Position numbers and translations under genes: made by a program
Notes under the pieces: generated by a model
Told to the model about the DNA's origin: nothing
The model's database searches: none
The model's input: only the letters and a program-made list of their open reading frames with translations
NCBI GenBank assembly: GCA_963277665.1
Contig: OY728133.1
Coordinates: forward strand, 390,985,962 to 391,049,961
Origin: Viscum album
Taxonomy: Eukaryota; Streptophyta; Magnoliopsida; Santalales; Viscaceae
Reading direction: 5' to 3'
Length of the DNA: 64,000 nucleotides
Shown: positions 50,255 through 60,338 of the stretch, in pieces
Layout: every line of letters starts with the position of its first letter
Numbering within the stretch: the stretch's first letter is position 1

Positions 50255-50960
50255 TGTAACATATCTAACCTGGTTCCACAGACTAGTGCCTCGATCTAGT
50301 CTGCGACATGACCTCAGGCATGCCTCTCCCTACACCATAGGGTACCGACTAGCAGTGAGGGTCTAATATCGATTATGGAGATACTATAACCTATTCTATC
50401 ATAGTAATACTCCAAAAAAAAGAAACATAAGATAATAACATATGAACACAACCATAATAATACTAATATCTCATGATGAAAAAAACTGGAAGTACAATAT
50501 CATAACTGAATAGAATATATTCCATGCTAAAGTGCATTCCATGTGTCAATATGAAAAATCAAAATTAAGGACATTTACAACACCCAAGTAGGTCCCAAAC
50601 CACATATGGTTCCCTCATCCATACTCTATCCCAACTTAGCCATCTAACATAGTTCCATTTCTATTAACATGTACTAAAAACATGAAATCTATTTGGGTAC
50701 CCATCAGATATCCTGAGTAGGGTGTGAGTACAACTCATTAGGCCACCACCAATGGAGTTTAAAATAATACCCAACCAATAATAGTGTATATAGTTGTATA
50801 AATAAATAAATGAATTGAATAGGTAAAAAATTATCAAATTGTCAATTATTCGTTATTTAACCACATAAACCCCTTGGGTTCCCAAGGACACCCAAAATCT
50901 CAATACCTACTCTGGCCCATGATGGAGTCTAAATGATTACCTAGGGATGAAATATATATA

Positions 50961-51320
50961 AATTCCATAGTTATCATTCACTATATCAATATTACACATG
51001 AATTCCATTTTTACCATTCTTTACCTCAATATAACATATGAATTCCATTTTTACCATTCATCATTTCAATAGCACACATGAATACTATTATTACCATTCA
51101 TTATCTAAATATCACATATTAATTCCATTGTTAAAATTAGTCATTTCAATATCACACATGAATTCCATTATTACCATTCATCATTTCAATATCCCATCTT
51201 AATTCCATTGTTACCATTAATCATTTCTATATCCCACATGAATTACATTACTACCATTCATCATTTCAATATCACATATAAATTCCATTATTACCATTCA
51301 TCATTTCAAATCAAACATAT
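50961..51320. repeat. 40-bp tandem repeat, nine units without indels
   Basis: Units start at 50961, 51001, 51041 and so on every 40 bases to 51281. A typical unit starts aattccatta ttaccattca and continues tcatttcaat atcacacatg. Units differ by point changes only, and none has gained or lost a base. There are no unique spacers, so it is not a CRISPR array. Confidence 0.93.
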
Positions 51321-51800
51321 CACAATACAACATTAATTAATTCACCAATTAATTAGTTAAATTCAACAATTTCATACCCACATCCCTCCATTAATTAATT
51401 CATAATTAATTAACTACATTTATCTCATTAATAATTCAACAATTAGTTTATCACATCAATCCCATTAATTAATTCACCAATTAATTAAGAATAATAATAC
51501 CATTAATTAATTCATCAATTAGTTAATCCCATCAATCCTATTAATTAATTCAAAAATTAATTATCCCAATTCACAATATCAAATATCCCACAATTAATTC
51601 AACAATTAATTATTCAATTCACCATCCCAATATTCCACAATAAATTCAAAAATTAATTATTCAGTTCAAAATTAAATATCTCCATAATTAATTTAACAAT
51701 TATTTATCCAAATTCTCAATCTCAAATATCCCATAATTAACTCAACAATTAATTATCCCAATTCGATCAATTCTATATCCCCAATTTTTTAATTCCATAA
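51321..51800. repeat. AATTAATT-rich imperfect tandem region
   Basis: Loose repeats of 'ttaattcaacaattaatta' with CCCAAT or ATCCCA interruptions, about 35-50 bp apart. The motif is self-complementary around AATTAATT. It directly follows the 40-bp array inside LTR E. Confidence 0.65.
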
Positions 51801-52650
51801 TTAATTAATCCAATGGAAGAACTCAATTTTTAGTAATCTAATAACAATTTTATAATTACATACACATAATTGAAATCAATACTTTGGGATGTGAATAATA
51901 GACCACCTATCAATATTGATGATAAACACTCGCTAATAAAAATCCCCAAATTCAAAAAAAAAAGAATGAGATTTTGATTCAATTAATATATCCAAGATTT
52001 AAATGAATTAAGATCTAACAAACCTAGATATATATCTAGATCCAACAGTAGATAAATATCCCTCTTTTATATGGGAAGAGGAGAGGGAGAGAAAGAGAGA
52101 TCTAAATAGGAAGAAACCACTTACTTAGGGAGGTACATATATTCAATACACCCTTTGATTCACCATGAAAGGAGGTTGGGAAGGATTGGAATCTATTTAA
52201 AAGCCCTAAAATTATGAAATAGAGGCTAGGGTTGAGCCATGGCTGAATAGGGGTCAAAATAAGGGCTTAGTAATTTTTTTTAAGAAAATCAGGCTAATTA
52301 AAACCTAGTGCACAGTTTGCTGGGAAGAGGCTTGTGGTTTTTCAAACCATGTTCCTTAACAGTGTTCCTCTTCTAGGGGGTGCACACTTCTCCTTTTGTG
52401 ATGCAAAATTTGAAAAACCATTCACCAGTCATGTAAAACCTCTCTGTCCAGGGTTTCATGGTTTTGTGGGACATGGTACACGGTTAAGGAAAACTGTGCA
52501 CCACTTGTGCACTACATTCTTTCATAAAAATTTCCATTTTTTACTAAAACACACCCTAAGGAAAAAACTAAATGAAAATGAAAAAAAACTAGTGAAAATA
52601 GTACCTGAAAATATGCCCGAGACTTCTCTAGAAAAGGGAGGGGTTTTATA

Positions 52651-53865
52651 ATCTCCCCACCTTATAACAACTCATCATCAAGATGTACTCCCAAGAATAT
52701 CTAAGATTCTAAGTCAAAAATATTATGTCTATTGAGACCTCATATCCACTTCTCGTTCCCATGTTTCCTCTTAAAGTTATCCAATTTTCTACAATACATG
52801 AACTATTATCATGGTCCTTACCCACAAAAATTTCTCATTGTGATCCAATACACGTATATATGCTCCTCAAAGGGAACATTTATCTCAAGTTCAACATCAT
52901 CCACATCAATCACATGAGAAGGGTCAGTGGTGATACTACCAAAGTTTTGACACATGAAAAACATCATGCATAGTGTTGTATCTCTGAGGAAGATCTAATC
53001 AGTATGCCACCAACAAGATTCTCTATACATCCTCAATTGGTCTAACGAATCTGGGAACCAAATTTCCCTATCTCTATATCTGGTGGTGACCTGATCTAGG
53101 TGAAACCCAATGGAATACATGATCACCCTATTTAAACTATATAGGTTATCATTTTCTATATACATATGACTTCTCTATACTCTGAGACATATCTATATGC
53201 TTCTGAATCAACTAAACCTTCTCTGATGTCTCTTACACGAGACTCAGTCTCAAAAATTCCGACTCACATGACTCTATCCATCATAGAGGTATCTAGATGG
53301 TCTACTATAAATATCATCATATGGTTCCATTTGTATCATATCACGATAACTATTGTTGTATGAGAACTCCACCAAATCTTGGTTCCTCTCCCAAGGTCCA
53401 CCAAAATCTAGGGAACATTCTTGAAGCATATCCTCATGCACCTGACTAGTATGCTCTGACTACCCATCTGTCTATGGGTGGAAATCCAAACTCAATAAAA
53501 CCTATGTACCCAGAACCCTTTATAATCCCTACCAGAAGTGTGAAGTAAAATGTGAGTCACAGTATGAAACTATAGTCCATGGAACACTGTGAAGATGGAC
53601 TATCTCTCAGACATACAAGTCCCCCAACTATTCCACTATGAAAGTCTCCCGTATAGGCATAGAATGTGCTACTTTCATCAGTCAGTTCACAATCACCCAA
53701 ATAGTGACATTCTTCAGCAATGTCCTTATAGTACCCACTATAATTTCCATATTCATGTCATCCCATTTTCATTTTGGAAAGGTAATCGAATGTAACAAAC
53801 CACCAGGTCATTAATTCTTGGCCTTAACCTGCTGACAGGTTTAACATCATGTCACAAACCCTGTT
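52651..53865 (-). pseudogene. pol: Element E pol fragment: integrase and chromodomain-like tail
   Basis: Read right to left from 53865. A broken zinc-binding end with a C-terminal Q.VKA-like remnant lies near 53850. The core region follows, with HP.TDG.SEHT near 53480. The post-integrase HDVFHVSKL lies at about 52970-52940. A tail VLDHNEKFLWVRT and EETWEREVDMRS at about 52850-52720 has the layout of the degenerate chromodomain-like end of Tekay-type pol. The polypurine equivalent 'ctccccacctt' is at 52653-52663. Stops are frequent (C.CG.C then stop). The fragment lacks RT and gag because F interrupts it. Confidence 0.72.
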
Positions 53866-55557
53866 TATTGGACTCCTTATGAACTACTCGTGTTTTAATG
53901 ATCACAAATCCTATTCAACCTGGTTAAATCCTATAAATTATATCAAATCATGTGTATTATTGATTAAGTATTCTCATTATTTAACAAGATCCATTCAAGA
54001 TTTTAATTTCTATACATTCAATTTAATTACTTTATACTATCCTTGATTTACTTTTATAATATATTCTTTAACAAATGATTAAGTCTAATCCATTCTATGA
54101 TCATCATTTCTTAAGTCTAAATACAGTTATCCTGAAAAGTATAAGACACAATGAGTCTTCCAGTGGTTATGTCTGTTTGGAAAATTGAAGCATACATCAT
54201 GAAGAAGATACTGTGAAGTAGACACCGTGAAGAAAACACTGTGAACAAGACACTGTGACCATGAGACACCGTGACCATGAGACACCATGACTACGAGACA
54301 CTGTGACCAATCCAGAAACCGTGTGAAAGAGACACTGTTTCCATGACATACTGTGACACCGTTTCCTAATATATATTTTTTCTTTAAATTTAATCTCTAA
54401 CAATCATATTTAAATATTTTAAAACACTAAAACAATTAATGTTTCTTTATAGACATATCATCAGACAATACAAGGTATGAGGTGCAGAATACATGAAACC
54501 TATCGGCCCCAACACATGAACTCCAAGATAAAAGAAACATTCTACCCAAAAAAAAGAAACGTATGAGAAAGGAAACCAAGCGGGCGTGAGCACCATAAAT
54601 AAGAACACAATTAGAGATTTTTTTTAAGAAAATCCTATTGCATGAAACTCAACACTGCTGAAGAACACACGAAGAATATTTGAAATCCAGAATCGAGGAT
54701 ATCTTCTCACTATCAAACATCACGAAGAACACACACCAATTTTGCTGTCTTACAACATTGTATTTTCTATATGAGGACTTGAGCTCTGCATCTGCTTTAT
54801 CTCAGAAGTCCAGAGCTGCAAAGACTAACAATCAGAGCACTTCTAAACCAATCTCAATATTTTTGCTTTGTTGTGTATCTCTTTATTAGCTTTCGAGCAG
54901 TGTGTGTTACTTTATAATAACACACTCTGTCTCCTACATAAAACTGAAGGATATATGATATCCTTACTCAAACATCTATTTACACTTGTGTATACCCACA
55001 AATAAGTGTGGAAGAGGTCCTTTCATGGCTTGGTTATTTACACCCATGAAGAACTGTGGAAGAGGTCCCTATGTGGCCTGGATAGTCCTGTGTACTGTTG
55101 TTTAACCCTGATCTAGGGTGTGGATCAAAGTTTATTTATATAAACTGCTTGGTGGAAGGTGATCACCATGTGGAGTGGATTAGGTCTCATCTTGATAATG
55201 AACCACTTGTTTCATATCCACTATGCTGCTTAATTTAGTCTTCTCTATTTTACTGCTCTATTGTATAATTCCGAAATCACTAAATTCACTTTGATAGTTA
55301 GTCTTGGAAAGAAGTCATAACTGTTTTGTATTTGTATAATAGATTCAAAAGTAATATTAATAACTGATATTAATATTACTGATAACTAATCAATCTTCTA
55401 AGAAGTTATTCAAATAGTTAAACTCTTATAACCGTATAACCTTGATTAACTGGGATTTATTTAATTTTTGGGAAATATTTTAGAAATAATTTTTATAGAA
55501 ATTTTTATAGTTACTCAATTCACCCCTCCCCTCTTGAGTAATATACTTTGACCAATA
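53866..55557 (+). repeat. Element F 5' LTR
   Basis: This 1.69-kb LTR starts TATTGGACTCC, where the 3' copy has TGTTGGACTCC. It ends GACCAATA, just before the primer-binding site. It includes a 13-16-bp tandem array at 54199-54365. A possible TATA-like 'cataaata' is at 54594. The 3' copy is present to 64000 only, so about 560 of 1,690 bases can be compared. The frames at 53849-54046, 54197-54403 and 54680-54889 lie inside the LTR. The middle one is just the array read as a repeating peptide. Confidence 0.88.
54199..54365. repeat. Short-unit tandem array in F 5' LTR (CACCGTGA motif)
   Basis: Repeated agacaccgtgaccatg and gtagacaccgtgaag phrases, unit length about 13-16 bp, with variation of CCGTG to CTGTG or CCATG. 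It is matched by an array of the same type at 63761-63936 in the 3' LTR. The arrays differ in the number and order of variant units. Confidence 0.85.
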
Positions 55558-55558
55558 T

Positions 55559-55571
55559 TTGGTATCAAAGG
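55559..55571 (+). promoter_or_regulatory. Primer-binding site of element F
   Basis: TTGGTATCAAAGG follows the LTR end by one base. It differs by one base from the initiator-Met tRNA complement TTGGTATCAGAGG. It sets the 5' LTR boundary at 55557. Confidence 0.88.
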
Positions 55572-55685
55572 TTGTTTATTAGGACTCTATTTAATCTTAT
55601 TCAACTGTGATTGTAGTTTTACTTTAAAGATCTATAAATTTATGTCAATTCTAAATTTCTAGCTCTTTAAACCTATTCTGTTAGT

Positions 55686-56744
55686 ATGGATAATAGATAG
55701 GAAGGTGTTGCAACCAACATACCACCATTCTTCAATGGAACCAACTATGCTCAATGAAAAATTAAAATGAAAATTCATTTAGAGAGTATGAGTTTTGAAA
55801 TTTGTTCCTCCATTATTGATGAATATAAGATTCCTACTATTGATAGAATCACATGGGATGAACCTACCAAAACTTCCAACAATAACAATTGCAAAGCTAT
55901 GAATGCTTTATACTTCTCCTTAGGATATGAGGGATTAAAAATAATTTTTTCTTGTAAAACTACCCATGAAATTTGGGATACCCTGTTTGTCTCACATAAA
56001 AAAACATCTAGTGTAAAATAAATGAGACTTAATAATTATACTATAAAATATGATGATTTTAAGATGAAACATAATGAACCTATCTCTGACATGTATCTTA
56101 GGTTAAATGAGATTGTCAACACAATGATCTCACTTGGAAGAGAAGTCACTACCAAGGAACAAATCATGAGAATCCTTAGATGTCTACCTGACAGATGGAG
56201 GGGAACCTCTGTCTCTATTAGAGAATTGTGCGATATTATAAAACTACCTGTAAAATAACTCATTGGGAAATTGATGATGTATGAGGAAGAGCTGAAAGTC
56301 AACAAGGAGGAGAAGGATGAGCCAAAGAAAAAATCTATTGCATTCAAGACCACCACCTCTAAACACAACGACAAAGAGAAACTGGAAGCTTCTATAGAAA
56401 GATCCACTAGTGAACAATCATCACCTGACAGTGATGAGGAGATAGATCAATTAGCCAGAATATTCATGCGATTTTACAAGAAGAATAACTTTTTCAGAAA
56501 TCCTAACTTCAAGGGCAAATATGACCAAAAAGGAAATTGGAAGGACTGGAAAAGAAGTGACAAGACTGATGAAATTGTCTACAATGAATGTAAGCACAAA
56601 GGACATATCAAGTAAGACTGTCCAAAGCTCAAGTACAAAAAGAAATATGAGTACACAGATAGAAAATATAAAAAGCCCATGAAAGAAACCTGGAGTACTT
56701 CTGAGGACAGTTCAAGCAACTCAGAAACATCACATGATGAATAG
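55686..56744 (+). pseudogene. gag: Element F gag, one frame with a few stops
   Basis: The start at 55686 (MDNR) is followed by a stop, then EGVATNIPPFFNGTNYAQ. About 350 codons stay in one frame to the stop at 56742-56744, broken by internal stops near the start, at 56019-56021, 56256-56258 and 56613-56615. The DUF4219/UBN2 gag core is complete: HEIWDTLFVSHK, DDFKMKHNEPISDMYLRLNEI, LGREVTTKEQIMRILRCLP and the E-rich linker. The zinc knuckle reads YNECKHKGHIK then a stop and DCP. Its first Cys is Tyr (tgc to tac, G to A). A basic and Ser/Asp/Glu-rich tail follows, as in Sirevirus gag. It would coat element RNA if repaired. It is inactive as read. Confidence 0.88.
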
Positions 56745-59700
56745 TAAAACAAAGCCAATATGTGTTTTATGACAAACACATCTGAGGAAAGCTGTTTAAA
56801 GAGTTCCTGTAAAAGTATATGGTACTAGTAAAAAGGATGTTCAAGGCACATGATAGAAGAATACTCATGATTCAAGAACCTGATAAAAATAGATGGAGGA
56901 CATGTCACGTTTGGTGACAATGTCAAAGGAAATATTATTGGCCTCAACCAAATCGGTAACTCTAACTCAGTTTTAATTTATAAAGTACTATTTTTTGATG
57001 GATTAAAATATAATATGCTTAGTATCTCAGAATTATGTGATGATGGATTTCATGTTATATTTTAAAATGATGCTTGAAATGTCTTTAATTCTAAAGAAGA
57101 ATTAATATTTTCTGCATTAAGAAATTAAAATGTTTACTCTGTTAACATAGATTATTTTTATTCTCAAAATGTTTCATGTTTAAGTGTATTTCATAAAGAG
57201 TCTTGTCTCTGGAATAGGACACTAGGACACTGTAATGTTCAATCCCCTAGAAAGCTAACTAGAAAAATATTAGTTAAAGACTTACCCAAACTTTAGTTTC
57301 CAAATGACAAAGTGTGTAATCCTTGTCAAAAGGGAAAACAACAAATGGTTTCCTAAAAACCAAAGAAATAAGTGTCAAATTCTCAACCTCTTGAACTGGT
57401 TCACATGGATTTTTTTGGACCATCTAGAGTTTCTAGCTTAAATGGGAAGCACTATGTTTATGTTCTTGTAGGTGACTTTTCTAGATATACTTGGACTTTC
57501 TTTCTGGCTCACAAAAGTGAAACCTACTCTTATTTTACTAAATATTCCAAGTATATAGAAAATATTAGTGGAAATATAATTAAATCCTTAAGAAGTGATC
57601 ATGGCCGTGAGTTTGAAAATCAAGAGTTTGAATCCATTTGCTCAAAAAATGGTTATAGTCACAAGTTCTCTTCCCCTAGAACACCTCAGAAAAATGGAGA
57701 TGTAGAAAGAAGAAATAGAACCCTATAAGAGATTTCTAGAACAATTCTTAGTGAGTATAACCTACCTATTTATTTGTGGGCTGAAGCTGTCAATACATCA
57801 TGCCACATAATCAATAGAGTATTGACCCAAACTATTCTTAAGATGACTCCTTATGAGTTATGGAACAATAGAAAACCCAAGGTTAACTACTAAAAAGTTT
57901 TTGGTTGTAAAGTCTATATCCTTATTACTAAGGAAAATATTGAAAAATTTGCATCCAAGAGTGATGAAGGTATCTTTTTAGGATATTCCATGTCTAGTAA
58001 AGCCTATAGATTTTTCAATAAAAGAACTAAATGTGTGGAAGAATACGCCCATGTCAAATTTGATGAAATAGATCCACATGACCCTGAAACCATTCTGGAG
58101 AACCTGGAGGATGATCTATCAAATCTATACATCAATTCAAAATCCTCAACACTTCTATGAAAGAATCTGTGAAAACTTCCAATTCTGGAAATTCCCTAGA
58201 ATCAAGTCATAATGAACCCGGACCTGTCGATGAACCTGAACTCACTAGTCCTTCCATTTCAAGAGCTATTAGAACTCTCAAGAACCATCCCTTAGATACT
58301 ATTGTAGAAGACTTAGACAAAGGAACTCAAACTAGAGCTTCTCTTAGAAATTAGGTTAAACATCAAGTCTTCTTGTCACAACTAGAACCTAAAAAAATTA
58401 ATGATGCTATCAATGGTGAATTTTGGGTGATGGATTTGCAAGAAGAACTTAATCAGTTTGAAAGGAAAAATTTAGGAAACTCGTTGAAAGACCTAAGGAC
58501 ACATTCACCATAGGCACTAAATAGGTGTTTAGAAATAAGGTAGATGAGGTTGGTAATATAGTTAGAAATAAGGCTAGATTAGTTGCACATGGCTATAGTT
58601 AAGAAGAAGTAATTGACTATGAGGAGACTTTTGCACCATTAGCTAGACTTGAAGCCATTAGAATATTGCATGCCTATGCTGGACATCTAAATTTCAAACT
58701 ATATTAAATGGATTTTAAAAGTGAATTCTTAAATGGGTATATAGTTGAGGATATTTTGTTGAACAACCCCCTAGTTTTATAAACCCCATTTTCCAAATCA
58801 TATTTCTAAATTATCTAAGGATTTATATGGTTTAAAGCATGCTCCAATATCTTGGTATGATAGGTTGAGTACATTTATTATTTCCAAAGGTTTTATAAAA
58901 GGAATATCTGATCCTACCCTTTTTATAAAACTACTTTCTAATGATGTTTTAGTTGTTAAAATCTATGTAGATGATATTATTTTTGGATCTTAAAAAAATT
59001 CTTTATGTGTTGATTTTTCTAAAATGATGAAAAATGAATTTGAAATGAGTTTAATGGGTGAACTGAAATTCTTTCTCGGATTTAAAATCTTTCAAAATAA
59101 TAATGGAATTATTTTAACTCAAAGTAAATTTACTAGAGATATTTTAAAACGTTTTGGATTGGATAGTACTAAAATTAGTGACACTCCCATGAGTACCACT
59201 TGTAAGTTGGATCTTGATGAAGATTGAAAATATATTGATCAAACCACTTATAGAGGAATTGTTGGAAGTTTACTCTACTTAATTTATAGTCATCCTAACA
59301 TTATGTTTAGTGTGTGTTTGTGTGATATTTTCAGGCAAACCCTAAGGAATATCATTTAAATGCTGTAAAGAGAATTTTAAAATACCTCAAGCATACACCC
59401 AATCTCGGACAGTTTTATCCTATAGGACAATCATTTGAATTAGTTGGTTATTATGATGCTGATTTCGTGGCTGAAAGTTAGATAGAAAAATCACCTCTAG
59501 AACATGTCACTTTTTAGGCAAGTCACTAGTATCATGGTGTAGTAAGAAACAAAATTATATTGCATTATCTGCTGAAGAAGCTCAATACATAGTTACCGAC
59601 AGTTGTTGTGCACAAATTTTGTGGATGAAACACACATTACTAGATTATGGATATCAATTCGGGCATGTACCTATAAACTATGAAAACAAAAGTGGTATTA

Positions 59701-59906
59701 ACATCTCTAAAAATCCTGTTTCACATTCTAGGACAAATAATATTGATATAAGACATCACTTTTTGAGATATCATTATCAAAAAGGTGACATCACTTTGGA
59801 ATTCACTGGTACTGAGTATCAAATTGCTAATATATTCACCAAACAACTAAATTCTGAGAGAATAAACTACATCATACATGAACTAGGCATGATAAACCTC
59901 AAATAG
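56745..59906 (+). pseudogene. pol: Element F pol: PR-IN-RT-RNaseH, lightly broken
   Basis: The protease near 56820 reads WY, then two stops, then KGCSRHM. The catalytic Asp-Ser of W.LDSGCSRHM is gone. GHVTFGDNVKGNIIG follows. Integrase (57090-57900) includes CNPCQKGKQ, LVHMDFFGPSR (first Asp), VLVGDFSRYTW, LRSDHGREFEN (second Asp) and TPQKNGDVERRNRT (catalytic Glu kept), then KVFGCKVYILI and SDEGIFLGYS. A frame change near 58150 leads to RT with IVEDLD and NKARLVAHGYS. The palm site is KIYVDDIIFGS (58958), intact, and the segment LMGELKFFLGFKI follows (59048). RNase H has YYDADF and ENKSGINISKNPVSHSRT and ends GMINLK with a stop at 59904-59906. Further frameshifts lie near 59330. Confidence 0.9.
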
Positions 59907-60338
59907 ATATCTTACTATTTCATGTTTATGGTCTCACAGTTAGTGCTTTGTGATTACTGTTTGACAATCACTATCACACCGTACAGTTCTTGTTTATTGT
60001 CTCACCATAAAGTTCATGTTTACTATCTCACCATAATGCTCAGTTACTGTCTCACTGTAAAATTCATTATCTGTCTCACCATAACACTCAGACACGGTCT
60101 CACTGTAAATATTCTTTATGAATTTTATTAATTAAAAAAATGTGTTGCAATAATTATTCATTTCACCTCTTTACTTTCCCAAGTTTTTTACTTTTGCGAT
60201 GTTCAATATTCCTAAATGATAAAATAAAGAAATTATCACTCGATTCTTCACTCAGGTTTTCTTATATTCACTCATTTTGAAACCTTCTTCAACCCTGTGA
60301 ATCTTTTCTCTCTCTCAAACCTTCTGTGAATTCCCAAG
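59907..60338 (+). repeat. Element F pol-to-ORF3 spacer with TCTCACCGTA repeats
   Basis: From about 59930 to 60110, phrases such as tctcaccgtacagttcttg, tctcaccataaagttcatg and tctcactgtaaa recur every 20-35 bases. They share the CACCGT or CACCAT core with the LTR arrays but have a different surrounding unit. The remainder (60110-60338) is T- and C-rich leader to the next frame. There is no domain in the overlapping open frame 59922-60131. Confidence 0.7.

Larger units (their letters stand above)
50255..52650 (-). repeat. Element E 3' LTR (2.4 kb)
   Basis: Its edges are set by the TGTAACAT start and by the end GGTTTTATA directly before a pyrimidine run. The interior holds nine exact-length 40-bp repeats (50961-51320) and a longer AATTAATT-rich zone (51330-51800). 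A GA-rich tract 'gaagaggagagggagagaaa' is near 52075. It has no partner copy in the window, so the boundaries rest on similarity to the A LTR termini and on the adjoining tract. Confidence 0.72.
50255..53865 (-). mobile_element. Element E: Ty3/gypsy element, 3' LTR and partial integrase, cut by F
   Basis: An LTR at 50255-52650 opens TGTAACATATCTAACC. It resembles the start of the A LTR, sharing ctaacctgg/ctaggtcc, 'gcctc..gcatgcctc' and 'tagcagtgagggtcta'. It is followed by a reverse-oriented polypurine tract and a minus-strand post-integrase and integrase fragment up to 53865, where element F interrupts. The rest (RT, gag, 5' LTR) would lie beyond F, outside the window. The left flank is cgcaa. 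Confidence 0.78.

Noticed and set aside
50961..51320. Regular repeats as a CRISPR array
   Set aside because: Units are contiguous with no unique spacers, there are no cas genes, and the context is a plant LTR.
54197..54403. Open frame with repeated VSRSHG-like peptide
   Set aside because: It is the LTR tandem array of F read backwards, not a gene.
56036..56407. 123-codon open frame on the minus strand
   Set aside because: It lies antisense to F's gag, whose conserved domain explains the sequence. The Ser/Leu-rich product is a shadow.
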